This document shows positions 8,188 through 16,392 of a stretch of 64,000 bases of DNA, piece by piece. The DNA lies in NCBI GenBank assembly GCA_964389305.1, contig CAYMEK010000016.1, forward strand, positions 4,455 to 68,454, given 5' to 3'. The notes beneath the pieces were generated by a model, which had not been told where the DNA came from, did not search any database, and saw nothing but the letters and a program-made list of their open reading frames with translations. The translations under genes and the position numbers were made by a program. The stretch's first letter is position 1. Each line of letters opens with the position of its first letter. The stretch comes from CAYMEK01 sp964389305. Lineage in GTDB: Bacteria; Spirochaetota; Spirochaetia; SZUA-6; DRHE01.

Positions 8188-8469
8188 CTACCTCTTGGCC
8201 ACTTTTTTATCGGAGCCGCTATGTCCCCGGAACAAGCGGGTGGGTGCAAACTCTCCAAGCTTGTGACCAACCAGGTTCTCCGTGATGTAAACGGGAATCC
8301 AGGTTTTGCCGTTGTAGACCGATATGGTGTAACCGACCATCTCCGGAAAGATTGTGGAACAGCGGGAATAGGTCTTTATCATCTTCTTATCACCGCTCTT
8401 GTTCATCTCGAGCACCTTCTTGTAGAGACTTTTGGCGATAAACGGACCTTTTTTCACTGACCTGGACAC
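8188..8469 (-). CDS. rpsS: 30S ribosomal protein S19 (uS19)
   Basis: S19 is a head protein that contacts S13 and takes part in inter-subunit bridging. The 93-residue product starts MSRSVKKGPFIAKSLYKKVL and has the family signature HKLGEFAPTRLFRGHSGSDK. The length is normal. It is 9 nt after rplB. Confidence 0.97.
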   Translation of the reverse strand: MSRSVKKGPFIAKSLYKKVLEMNKSGDKKMIKTYSRCSTIFPEMVGYTISVYNGKTWIPVYITENLVGHKLGEFAPTRLFRGHSGSDKKVAKR

Positions 8470-8478
8470 GGGCTACTC

Positions 8479-9303
8479 CTATTTCCTTCTCTTCACGATC
8501 AACCGGCTCGACGTTTTCTTCCTCTTACGGGTTTTGTATCCTTTTGTAGGCACTCCCCACGGTGTCACCGGATGCCGTCCTCCCGAGGTTTTTCCCTCAC
8601 CGCCGCCGTGGGGATGGTCATGGGGATTCATAGCCACACCCCGGACCTTGGGTCTGTGGCCCAGCCAGCGGTTGCGACCGGCCTTTCCCAGGGATACGTT
8701 CATGTGGTCTGGATTGCCCACCTCCCCGAGGGTGGCATAGCAGCGTGTTAGCACCATGCGCATCTCCCCCGACGGCATCTTAAGGGTTGCATAGTCACCC
8801 TCTTTTGCCAGCACGGTCGCCCCGGAGCCGGCAGCTCGCACGATCTGCCCGCCCCGGCCCGGTGTAAGCTCGACGTTGTGCACGACCATACCGAGGGGAA
8901 TACGCTCGAGGGGGAGCGCGTTGCCAATTTCCAAAGGCGCCTCGCGTCCGCTCATTATCTGCGTGCCCACCTGCAATCCTTTCGCTGCCAGGATGTAGCG
9001 TTTATCGCCATCCTTGTACTGGACCAGGGCGATGAAGGCGCTGCGGTTTGGGTCGTACTCGATCGTAGCCACCTTCCCCGGCACGCCCTGCTTATCTCTC
9101 TTGAAGTCGATGACTCTGTACTTACGCTTATGCCCACCGCCCCGGCGGCGGACACTGATGCGCCCGCTGGGGCCTCTTCCTCCCTTGGAGGACTTGCCTT
9201 TAGTGAGCGGTTTATGCGCTCGATCGCCCGACAGCTCCTCGAAAGTCAGACCCGTCTTGTATCGCATACCCGCGGTGATCGGTTTGTATTTCTTCACTGC
9301 CAT
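8479..9303 (-). CDS. rplB: 50S ribosomal protein L2 (uL2)
   Basis: L2 is needed for subunit association and lies near the peptidyl-transferase centre. The 274-residue protein has the family start KKYKPITAGMRYKTGLTFEE, the RNA-binding OB and SH3 domains, and the C-terminal signature VRGVAMNPHDHPHGGGEGKT including the conserved His of the HPHGGGEG loop. The tail is strongly basic (KTRKRKKTSSRLIVKRRK). It is 3 nt downstream of rplW. Confidence 0.97.
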   Translation of the reverse strand: MAVKKYKPITAGMRYKTGLTFEELSGDRAHKPLTKGKSSKGGRGPSGRISVRRRGGGHKRKYRVIDFKRDKQGVPGKVATIEYDPNRSAFIALVQYKDGDKRYILAAKGLQVGTQIMSGREAPLEIGNALPLERIPLGMVVHNVELTPGRGGQIVRAAGSGATVLAKEGDYATLKMPSGEMRMVLTRCYATLGEVGNPDHMNVSLGKAGRNRWLGHRPKVRGVAMNPHDHPHGGGEGKTSGGRHPVTPWGVPTKGYKTRKRKKTSSRLIVKRRK

Positions 9304-9306
9304 GAC

Positions 9307-9594
9307 TTAGACCCCTTCAAAAACCTGAATGGTTTCTCCGGAACGCAAGGTGACGATCGCTTTCTTCCATTCCGAGGTATAGCCGGGCTGATACCGTACC
9401 CGTTTCGGCTTTCTCTTTACCCGCATTACGCGGCAGGACACAGGGTGCACGTTGAATAACTGCCGGACCGCCTGCATGACCTGTATCTTGTTGGCCCGGC
9501 TGTCCACTTTGAACGCGTATTTGCTTTCTTCCCGCATTCTATTCGACTTCTCTGTCACTATCGGCTCGATGATTATCTTGGTCGGATCCATCAT
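9307..9594 (-). CDS. rplW: 50S ribosomal protein L23 (uL23)
   Basis: L23 forms the docking site for SRP and trigger factor at the exit tunnel. The product is 95 residues from the first of two adjacent ATG codons (9592-9594); that ATG overlaps the rplD TGA stop in an ATGA arrangement, suggesting translational coupling. The second ATG would give 94. The segments IIEPIVTEKSNRMREESKYA and RKPKRVRYQPGYTSEWKKAI identify the family. Confidence 0.96.
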   Translation of the reverse strand: MMDPTKIIIEPIVTEKSNRMREESKYAFKVDSRANKIQVMQAVRQLFNVHPVSCRVMRVKRKPKRVRYQPGYTSEWKKAIVTLRSGETIQVFEGV

Positions 9595-10748
9595 ACGCCC
9601 TCTTTCGACCGCTGAGACTTATCGACCCGGCTCGCTTTTTTGGTGGATCCGGCGGAGGCGCCGGCAGCTTTGGCTGCCGGCTTTGCGGCCGGTTTGGCTG
9701 TGGCCTTCCCGGCGGGCTTGGTTATAGTTTTCCCGGCCGCCTTGGTTGCCGGTTTTACGGCAGGCGTAGCTGCTGGCTTTGCAGCAGCCTTGGCTGCCGG
9801 CTTCCCGGCCGGTTTGGCTGTGGCCTTCCCGGCGGGCTTGGTTGTAGTTTTCCCGGCCGCCTTGGTTGCTGGCTTTGCGGCGGGCGTAGCTGCCGGTTTT
9901 ACGGCAGGCGTAGCTGCTGGCTTTGCAGCAGCCTTGGCTGCCGGCTTCCCGGCCGGTTTGGCTGTGGCCTTCCCGGCGGGCTTGGTTGTAGTTTTCCCGG
10001 CCGCCTTGGTTGCCGGCTTTGCGGCCGGCTTCCCGGCTTCGGCCTTCGGTGTCTCCTGATTCTTCCCGCCTGCTCTGGCAGTCTTCTCCCTCCTCGATAC
10101 TGCTTCTTTTCCGGCTCTCGCTCCGCCGTAGAACCTGCCCAGCTCCTCTGCCGCTGTCTCAAAAAGGATAACTTTCCCGGCGTAGAACAGCTCATGAGCT
10201 CGGAGCCTGTTGTACGAAAGGATACTCAAACCCGGTATGTTCCGCCCTGCCCGCTTCAACATATTGTCTTGCCCCGAGATAATCATGGCGGTACGGTTCC
10301 CATCGGCAGGGACAAAACCTTTGAGGATATTAACCAGCTCTTTGGTCTTCCCTGACTCCACTGTGAAGTCCTCGACCACGATCAGGCGATCCTCCAGATT
10401 TTTCTGACTGAGTATCGATTTAAAGGCCAGCTTCTTGAGCTTGCGAGGTATTCTATAGCCGAAATTCCGGGGTTTGGGACCGAAAACCACGCCCCCGCCT
10501 ACCCAAAGCGGAGACTGCCGGGTGCCGGCCCGCGCGCGGCCCGTTCCCTTCTGCCGCCAGGGTTTGGTACCGCTGCCGCGAACTTCGTTACGCGTTTTCG
10601 TGTTAGCCGTGCCCAGCCTGACATTGGCCAGCTCGTTTCTAATGGCATGATAGATAGATCCCGCGCTAACGGGTCTGTTGAACACTTCGTCTGCCAGCTC
10701 AATGTCCCGTTTCTTCGATCCATCGATGCCATAAACCTTGGTAACCAT
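9591..10748 (-). CDS. rplD: 50S ribosomal protein L4 (uL4) with long Lys/Ala/Pro repeat tail
   Basis: L4 lines the exit tunnel and in E. coli also represses the S10 operon. The 385-residue product is nearly twice the usual 205-210. Residues 1 to about 208 are a complete L4, including the tunnel loop with KPWRQKGTGRARAGTRQSPL and the ending ELFYAGKVILFETAAEELGR. Residues from about 210 form a basic, low-complexity tail almost free of hydrophobic and acidic residues, built from three long repeats that begin KPATKAAGKT at residues 244, 292 and 332, and ending SRVDKSQRSKEGV. The reading frame stays open through the repeats and stops in an ATGA overlap with rplW, so it is probably translated. Composition resembles histone H1-like tails; extra rRNA or nucleic-acid binding is inference. 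Confidence 0.93.
   Translation of the reverse strand: MVTKVYGIDGSKKRDIELADEVFNRPVSAGSIYHAIRNELANVRLGTANTKTRNEVRGSGTKPWRQKGTGRARAGTRQSPLWVGGGVVFGPKPRNFGYRIPRKLKKLAFKSILSQKNLEDRLIVVEDFTVESGKTKELVNILKGFVPADGNRTAMIISGQDNMLKRAGRNIPGLSILSYNRLRAHELFYAGKVILFETAAEELGRFYGGARAGKEAVSRREKTARAGGKNQETPKAEAGKPAAKPATKAAGKTTTKPAGKATAKPAGKPAAKAAAKPAATPAVKPAATPAAKPATKAAGKTTTKPAGKATAKPAGKPAAKAAAKPAATPAVKPATKAAGKTITKPAGKATAKPAAKPAAKAAGASAGSTKKASRVDKSQRSKEGV
9651..10019 (-). repeat. Tandem repeats encoding the L4 tail
   Basis: Three imperfect copies of a GC-rich unit lie inside rplD. The shared block beginning TTTGGCTGTGGCCTTCCCGG on the plus strand occurs at 9693, 9813 and 9957, so the spacings are 120 and 144 bp (40 and 48 codons). 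The 24-bp difference is one extra eight-codon PAATPA(V/A)K block. All spacings are multiples of three. Such near-identical copies could change number by slippage or recombination; that is inference. Confidence 0.9.
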
Positions 10749-10756
10749 GGTCTCCT

Positions 10757-11371
10757 CTACTTCTTCCTGGCTTTGGCCACGAACACGGTGGCACCTCGCC
10801 TGCCGGGCACCGCTCCCTGGACCAGAAGCAGGCCCTGCTCCGAATCGACCCTTACGACCCGCAGGTTCTGAATGGTTGAGTGTTTCGCACCCATTCGACC
10901 GGGCATCCGCGAGCCTTTGAACATCTTCCCGCTAGCTATACCCGTCGATCCGGGCTCCCGGTGTACCAGCGAACCGTGGCTTTTCGGCCCGCCGCCAAAG
11001 CCATGGCGTTTCATGACCCCCTGATAGCCCTTGCCTTTGGAGACACCCTGTATGTCCACGAACCTGACCTCCGAAAATGCTTCCAAACCGATCTTCTCGC
11101 CCAGCTTGTACTCCGCCTCGAAGTCTTTCACTTCCTTCAAGATCCGGCTCGGCTCCAGGCCCTTTCCAAATTGTCCGGCATAGGGCTTGCTTGCGTGGGA
11201 CTTTTTCCGAACCCCGTAGCCGAGAATAACCGCGGAATAACCGTCCCGATCTGCTCGGCGTTCTCCGATCACGGTGTTTGGCTCTACCTCGATCACCGTG
11301 ACCGGTGTCTGCGTTCCCTGTTCATCGAAGACCTGGGACATTCCTATCTTTTTGCCTATCAACGCCAGCAT
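10757..11371 (-). CDS. rplC: 50S ribosomal protein L3 (uL3)
   Basis: L3 is a primary 23S rRNA-binding protein reaching to the peptidyl-transferase centre. The ATG at 11369-11371, preceded by GAGGTGAGTG, gives 204 residues beginning MLALIGKKIGMSQVFDEQGT; a GTG one codon upstream is the alternative. The segment GFGGGPKSHGSLVHREPGST contains the usual Gln-methylation region of the family. It lies 8 nt from both neighbours. Confidence 0.96.
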   Translation of the reverse strand: MLALIGKKIGMSQVFDEQGTQTPVTVIEVEPNTVIGERRADRDGYSAVILGYGVRKKSHASKPYAGQFGKGLEPSRILKEVKDFEAEYKLGEKIGLEAFSEVRFVDIQGVSKGKGYQGVMKRHGFGGGPKSHGSLVHREPGSTGIASGKMFKGSRMPGRMGAKHSTIQNLRVVRVDSEQGLLLVQGAVPGRRGATVFVAKARKK

Positions 11372-11379
11372 CACTCACC

Positions 11380-11688
11380 TCACTGCTTGATCTCGACATC
11401 CACACCGGCGGGTAGCTCCAATTTCATCAAGGCATCCATCACGGCTGAGGTAGGCTCGATGATATCGATCAGGCGCTTATGCGTCCGCATCTCGAATTGC
11501 TCCCGAGATTTTTTGTTCACATGGGGAGAACGAAGAACGGTGAACTTGTTGATCCGGGTCGGCAGAGGGATCGGACCTGACACTCTGGATCCGGCCTTCA
11601 GCACAGTTTGAACGATAGCTTTCGCACTTTGGTCGATCAGCTCTATATCAAATCCCCGCAGTCGAACACGAATCCTCTCTTTTGCCAT
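11380..11688 (-). CDS. rpsJ: 30S ribosomal protein S10 (uS10)
   Basis: S10 is a 30S head protein and also a transcription antitermination partner (NusE) of NusB and NusG. The 102-residue product begins MAKERIRVRLRGFDIELIDQ and has the signature GPIPLPTRINKFTVLRSPHV and the RNA-binding loop KSREQFEMRTHKRL. It is the first gene of the S10 block and is 120 nt downstream of tuf; no clear promoter was seen in that gap. Confidence 0.97.
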   Translation of the reverse strand: MAKERIRVRLRGFDIELIDQSAKAIVQTVLKAGSRVSGPIPLPTRINKFTVLRSPHVNKKSREQFEMRTHKRLIDIIEPTSAVMDALMKLELPAGVDVEIKQ

Positions 11689-11808
11689 TCTTCCTCCACA
11701 TTTTCACGGTCTGCCACTTCTAGCGCCCAAGAACGCCCTCTGCTCAGGACTCTATAGGCTTACGCTCAAGCTCCAAAGGCTGGCGAATCTTGACCGTCGT
11801 TTGCAGAC

Positions 11809-12999
11809 CTACTCGATAATGTCCGTTACAGCACCGGCGGCGACTGTCCGCCCACCTTCGCGAATAGCAAACCTCAAGCCCTTTTCTACAGCGATCGTAT
11901 GGATGAGCTCGACATCCAGCTCACAGTTGTCCCCCGGCATTACCATCTGGCGATCTTCAGGCAGGGTTACGGATCCGGTAATATCGGTGGTCCGGAAGTA
12001 AAATTGAGGTCTGTACCCGGTAAAGAACGGAGAGTGCCGTCCACCCTCTTCCTTGGTCAGTGCGACAATTTGAGCCTTGAACTTGTGATGAGGGGTAATT
12101 GTTCCCGGCTTGGCCAAAACCTGACCTCTCTGTACTTCGTTTTTTTCCACGCCGCGCAGCAGGCAGCCTACATTGTCGCCTGCCTGACCTTCATCGAGTA
12201 TCTTATTGAACATCTCTACACCGGTAACTACGGTTTTACGAGTGTCTTTGATACCGACGATCTCGACCTCTTCACCAACCTTGATCACGCCGCGCTCGAT
12301 CCTGCCGGTCACAACGGTTCCGCGGCCGGATATCGAGAAAACGTCCTCGATCGGCATCTGGAAAGGTTTGTCCACCGGACGCTGCGGCAGGGGGAAATAC
12401 TCGTCCATGGTTTTGAGTAATTCCTCCACCGGCTTCATGGCCTCCGGGTCCGTGGGATTCTCCATCGCCTGCAAGGCCGAGCCCTTAACGATGGGTATGT
12501 CGTCACCAGGAAACTCGTACTCTTTCAGCACGTCGCGGACTTCTTCCTCGACCAATTCGATCAGGTCAGGGTCGTCGACCTGGTCGGTTTTATTCAGAAA
12601 CACGACGATCGCCGGCACGCCTACCTGACGGGCCAGGAGAATGTGCTCCCGAGTCTGCGGCATGACCGAGTCCGGAGCCGATACGACCAAAATCGATCCG
12701 TCCATCTGGGCGGCGCCGGTGATCATGTTCTTGATATAGTCGGCGTGACCCGGGCAGTCCACGTGCGCGTAGTGCCTCTTGTCGGTCTGGTACTCCACGT
12801 GCCTGGTGTTGATGGTGATACCCCTCGACTTTTCCTCCGGGGCATTGTCGATATCCTCGAACTTCATCACCTTATCGCCGAACTTGGCATTGCAATACAT
12901 GGTAATCGCCGCTGTAAGAGTGGTTTTACCATGATCCACATGACCAATCGTTCCCACATTTATATGGGGCTTGGTCCTCTCAAACTTTGCCTTCGCCAT
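11809..12999 (-). CDS. tuf: Elongation factor Tu
   Basis: EF-Tu carries aminoacyl-tRNA to the A site using GTP. The 396-residue product has the P loop GHVDHGKT (residues 19-26), the switch I segment KSRGITINTRHVEYQT, DCPGHADY, and the base-recognition motif LNKTD, then the two beta-barrel domains. The length and order are standard. It lies 35 nt after fusA in the str operon. Only one copy is in the window. Confidence 0.98.
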   Translation of the reverse strand: MAKAKFERTKPHINVGTIGHVDHGKTTLTAAITMYCNAKFGDKVMKFEDIDNAPEEKSRGITINTRHVEYQTDKRHYAHVDCPGHADYIKNMITGAAQMDGSILVVSAPDSVMPQTREHILLARQVGVPAIVVFLNKTDQVDDPDLIELVEEEVRDVLKEYEFPGDDIPIVKGSALQAMENPTDPEAMKPVEELLKTMDEYFPLPQRPVDKPFQMPIEDVFSISGRGTVVTGRIERGVIKVGEEVEIVGIKDTRKTVVTGVEMFNKILDEGQAGDNVGCLLRGVEKNEVQRGQVLAKPGTITPHHKFKAQIVALTKEEGGRHSPFFTGYRPQFYFRTTDITGSVTLPEDRQMVMPGDNCELDVELIHTIAVEKGLRFAIREGGRTVAAGAVTDIIE

Positions 13000-13034
13000 G
13001 ATTACCTCCTTGCTTTTTTAAGGCAAAACGATTT

Positions 13035-15134
13035 CTACATCCGCACAAAGCCCGCCCCCCCACGGACCCGTTTTACGATCTCATCCTGAACTGCCTGGGG
13101 GATCTGTTGATAGGAGGAAAACTGCATGGTGTGGTTTGCTCGTCCCTGAGAAAGCGTGCGCAGCCGGGTGGTATACCCGAACAACAGGCGCAATGGAACG
13201 AAGGCTTTTACCACCTTACCCCCATGCCGATCTTCGATTCCCTCAATCCGTCCCATTCTTCCCATGAGGTCAGAGATCAGATCCCCGAGATATTCTTCGG
13301 GAGTGAAGATCTCCACACCCATGATCGGTTCCAGGATGGCCGGTTTGGCTTTTTCAAGCCCTTTTTTATACGCCATCGAGGCGGCAATTCGGAAAGCCAT
13401 CTCGCTGGAGTCTACCTCGTGATAGGACCCGTCCAGCAGAATGGCTCGAAAATCAACGACCGGATATCCGGCCAGCACCCCGTTGTTCATGGCTTCTTCG
13501 ATTCCCTTCTGAACAGCGGGTATGTACTCCTTTAGAACCCTGCCGCCTACGATCTCGTTTTCAAACAGAAACCCAGTCCCCGCCGGAAGCGGCTCGAAAC
13601 GCATCACTACATGCCCGTACTGACCGCGCCCCCCGCTCTGCCTGATGAATCTCCCTTCGGCTTCAGCAATCGCGGTTATAGTCTCTCTGTAGGCCACCTC
13701 CGGTTTGCCGACGCCAGCCTCGACGTTGTACTCCCGGAACAGCCGCTGCAGGAGGATCTCCAGATGCAGCTCTCCCATTCCGGACAGCACAGTCTGTCCG
13801 GTTTCCTGATCGTAGCGAATCCTGAAGGTAGGATCTTCGTCCAGGAGCTTGCTTATCGCCGTGCTCAAGTCTGCGGCATCGGCCTTGGTCTTGGGCTCTA
13901 TGGCGACGGAGACCACAGGCTCTGGGAAAACCATCGTCTCCAGAACTATCGGGTGCTTCCCGATGCACAGAGTATCGCCGGTGGTTACCTTTTTAAGCCC
14001 TACCGCAGCAGCGATATCTCCCGCCCGAACGACCTCGATTTGTTCCCGGTCGTTGGCATGTATACGCAACAGTCGATGAATCCTATCCCATCTGTTTGCC
14101 GATGCATTGTACACCCTGCTGCCCACATTAAGCGTTCCGCTATACACCCTGAAGTAAGCCAACTTCCCGACGTAGGCGTCGCTCACGATTTTGAATACCA
14201 GGGCGGAGAACGGCCCCTCCGGATCCGATTCCAGGGAGATGTAGTCCCCCGTATTCGGCTGCATGGCCGAAATCGAGGGAATATCCTTCGGTGACGGCAG
14301 ATAGTCGACCACTGCATCCAGCAGCGTCTGTATGCCCTTATTCCTGAATGCAGCCCCACAAACCACCGGAAAGATCTTTCCTCTGAGTGTGGCTGCCCTC
14401 AAGACCTCCTTGATTCGTTTCTCCGACAGCCGCTTTCCCTCGAGGTATTCCCCCAGGAACTCATCATCGGTTTCGGAAAGCCTTTCCAAAAGAGCCTCCC
14501 GCATCTTGCCCGCTTTTTGAACCAGTGCTTCAGGCACTTCGGCTTCTCGGAACCGGGCTCCGAGAATATCTTCGTCCCAAAGGTAAGTCTTCATGGTGAT
14601 GAGATCTACCACGCCGGTAAAAGCGGATTCCTCTCCCACTGGCAGCTGAATGGCCGTGGCATTAGCACCCAGCCGACGGTGCATCTCTTCGATCACCTGT
14701 TCGAAGCGTGCCCCTGCCCGGTCCAGCTTGTTGATGAAGGCGATGCGGGGAATCTTATAGCGATTAGCCTGCTTCCAGACCGTTTCGCTCTGCGGTTCGA
14801 CCCCCTTTACGGCACAAAAAACGCCTATGACTCCATCTAATACTCTCAAAGAACGTTCCACCTCGGCCGTGAAATCAACATGACCGGGCGTGTCGATTAT
14901 ATTTATCTGGCAGCCTTTCCAGGAGCAGAAAGTCGCAGCGGCGGTTATGGTGATACCCCGCTCCTTTTCCAACTCCATCCAGTCCATCTCCGCTTCCCCG
15001 GCATGTACCTCCCCCATCCTGTGGGTTCGGCCTGCATAGTACAGGATACGCTCCGTCGTTGTTGTCTTCCCGGCATCAATATGTGCCGTGATCCCGATGT
15101 TGCGAATCCTGTCCAGCGGAAACGGAACGGACAT
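13035..15134 (-). CDS. fusA: Elongation factor G
   Basis: EF-G drives translocation and, with RRF, ribosome recycling. The 699-residue product has the five EF-G domains with P loop AHIDAGKT (residues 17-24), switch I RGITITAAATFC, DTPGHVDF and the base motif NKLD, and in domain IV GGRGQYGHVVMRF. The ending VKRVRGGAGFVRM is short and basic. Spirochaetes commonly encode two EF-G proteins with split translocation and recycling jobs; this str-operon copy looks like the ordinary bacterial type rather than the mitochondrial-like spdEFG1, but that placement is by eye. Confidence 0.95.
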   Translation of the reverse strand: MSVPFPLDRIRNIGITAHIDAGKTTTTERILYYAGRTHRMGEVHAGEAEMDWMELEKERGITITAAATFCSWKGCQINIIDTPGHVDFTAEVERSLRVLDGVIGVFCAVKGVEPQSETVWKQANRYKIPRIAFINKLDRAGARFEQVIEEMHRRLGANATAIQLPVGEESAFTGVVDLITMKTYLWDEDILGARFREAEVPEALVQKAGKMREALLERLSETDDEFLGEYLEGKRLSEKRIKEVLRAATLRGKIFPVVCGAAFRNKGIQTLLDAVVDYLPSPKDIPSISAMQPNTGDYISLESDPEGPFSALVFKIVSDAYVGKLAYFRVYSGTLNVGSRVYNASANRWDRIHRLLRIHANDREQIEVVRAGDIAAAVGLKKVTTGDTLCIGKHPIVLETMVFPEPVVSVAIEPKTKADAADLSTAISKLLDEDPTFRIRYDQETGQTVLSGMGELHLEILLQRLFREYNVEAGVGKPEVAYRETITAIAEAEGRFIRQSGGRGQYGHVVMRFEPLPAGTGFLFENEIVGGRVLKEYIPAVQKGIEEAMNNGVLAGYPVVDFRAILLDGSYHEVDSSEMAFRIAASMAYKKGLEKAKPAILEPIMGVEIFTPEEYLGDLISDLMGRMGRIEGIEDRHGGKVVKAFVPLRLLFGYTTRLRTLSQGRANHTMQFSSYQQIPQAVQDEIVKRVRGGAGFVRM

Positions 15135-15253
15135 ACGCTCGCCGCCTTGACTACTCTCTCACGCATCGGCTGTAGCCCACACCATACAGGCTGCCGAACC
15201 CGGCGGCGGCCGATAGGCCACACGAGCACCGGCTGAGCTCAATCCTCTAGGGC

Positions 15254-15724
15254 TTACCAGCGATAATGGGCAAATGCCTTGTTTGCTTCCGCCATTCGAT
15301 GAGTGTCTTCCTTTTTCTTAAAAGCAGCTCCTGTCTGATTGTAGGCATCGGTCAACTCGGCGGCCAGCTTTTCGCTCATCGAGTTTCCGTGCCTCTCCCG
15401 AGAATACTGAATGATCCAGCGCATAGCCAGAGCTTCCCGGCGGCTCTCACGCACTTCCACGGGAACCTGGTAGGTAGAGCCTCCAACCCGGCGTGATTTT
15501 ACCTCCACTACCGGCTTGACGTTTTCAAGAGCCTTCTCAAATACTTCCACCGGATTCTTGTCTACTTTTTTCTTTATAATGTCCAGGGCGCCGTAGACGA
15601 TACCGTAGCCCACGGATTTCTTGCCCCGCAGCATCATACGCATAACCAAGGTGGATATAGCCACATTGTGATACTTAGGGTCTGGTTGAATCGGCCGCCT
15701 CGGTATTACTCTTCTTCTCGGCAT
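15254..15724 (-). CDS. rpsG: 30S ribosomal protein S7 (uS7)
   Basis: S7 nucleates assembly of the 30S head and contacts the E-site tRNA. The 156-residue product starts MPRRRVIPRRPIQPDPKYHN and has the family segment VEVKSRRVGGSTYQVPVEVR. In E. coli S7 represses its own operon; whether that holds here cannot be judged. A 119-nt gap separates it from fusA. Confidence 0.97.
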   Translation of the reverse strand: MPRRRVIPRRPIQPDPKYHNVAISTLVMRMMLRGKKSVGYGIVYGALDIIKKKVDKNPVEVFEKALENVKPVVEVKSRRVGGSTYQVPVEVRESRREALAMRWIIQYSRERHGNSMSEKLAAELTDAYNQTGAAFKKKEDTHRMAEANKAFAHYRW

Positions 15725-15736
15725 ACGGTATCCTCG

Positions 15737-16111
15737 TCAAGCCTTGGGTCTCTTGGTTCCATACTTCGATCTGGCCTTGCGCCGATCCTCAACCCCCAGC
15801 GTATCCTTGGCTCCGCGTATGATGTGGTAGCGCACCCCAGGCAGATCTTTTACTCTGCCCCCTCGAATCAGGACTACCGAGTGCTCCTGCAGATTGTGGC
15901 CGATCCCCGGAATGTAGGCTGTTACCTCAATTCCGTTCACCAGTCGTACACGGGCCACTTTTCGCAGCGCGGAGTTCGGCTTCTTGGGGGTGACCGTCAT
16001 GACCCGGGTACACACTCCCCGCTTCTGCGGGCAGGATTGCAGTGCCGGAGCCTTGTTTTTCTTGTGAACAGCTTCTCTGCCCTTGCGAACAAGCTGATTG
16101 ATCGTTGGCAT
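15737..16111 (-). CDS. rpsL: 30S ribosomal protein S12 (uS12)
   Basis: S12 sits in the decoding centre and controls accuracy. The start is the ATG at 16109-16111, giving 124 residues beginning MPTINQLVRKGREAVHKKNK; AGGAG lies 7 nt before it, and the in-frame 12 upstream codons have no family match. The streptomycin-determining loop TPKKPNSALRK and the PGVRYHIIRG segment are wild-type in form. It is the first gene of the str operon, downstream of two predicted promoters. Confidence 0.97.
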   Translation of the reverse strand: MPTINQLVRKGREAVHKKNKAPALQSCPQKRGVCTRVMTVTPKKPNSALRKVARVRLVNGIEVTAYIPGIGHNLQEHSVVLIRGGRVKDLPGVRYHIIRGAKDTLGVEDRRKARSKYGTKRPKA

Positions 16112-16171
16112 CATACCTCTCCTGGCGTACGACGGGCGCATAATCACCCGTTCTCCATACAGGCGCGTGAG

Positions 16172-16200
16172 AATCTAACAATACGGACACAAAATGTCAA
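16172..16200 (-). promoter_or_regulatory. Predicted sigma70-type promoter, proximal, for rpsL-rpsG-fusA-tuf
   Basis: On the minus strand a perfect -35 TTGACA (16195-16200) is followed after 17 nt by -10 TAGATT (16172-16177). Transcription would start near 16165, leaving about 54 nt before the rpsL ATG. The elements and spacing are read directly; activity is inferred. Confidence 0.75.
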
Positions 16201-16332
16201 CCCCTCGAAGACTTCCGCCCTCAAGAAGTTGATCAGGGTTGGCCGTCTTTTTTCTATCCCCGTCCTGCACCGGATCGTTCTTCCGGGCAGTCACACCGCA
16301 CATGCGTTCATCGCACCGGGTATGACTCCGTC

Positions 16333-16361
16333 AATATAGCACGCCTGCGCGCAACAATCAA
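16333..16361 (-). promoter_or_regulatory. Predicted sigma70-type promoter, distal, for the str operon
   Basis: On the minus strand -35 TTGATT (16356-16361), a 17-nt spacer and -10 TATATT (16333-16338) lie just after the rpoC stop codon. With the proximal promoter this gives a tandem pair in the 281-bp rpoC-rpsL gap. No hairpin with a T-run ending rpoC transcription was seen, so read-through from rpoBC is also possible. Confidence 0.65.
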
Positions 16362-16392
16362 GGACTTTCCGCTGCATCACCGCATTCAGAGC

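Noticed and set aside
9640..10059. Ala/Gly/Val-rich 139-codon plus-strand frame opposite the L4 repeats
   Set aside because: It arises from the complement of the repeat DNA; composition follows the repeats and there is no ribosome-binding site.
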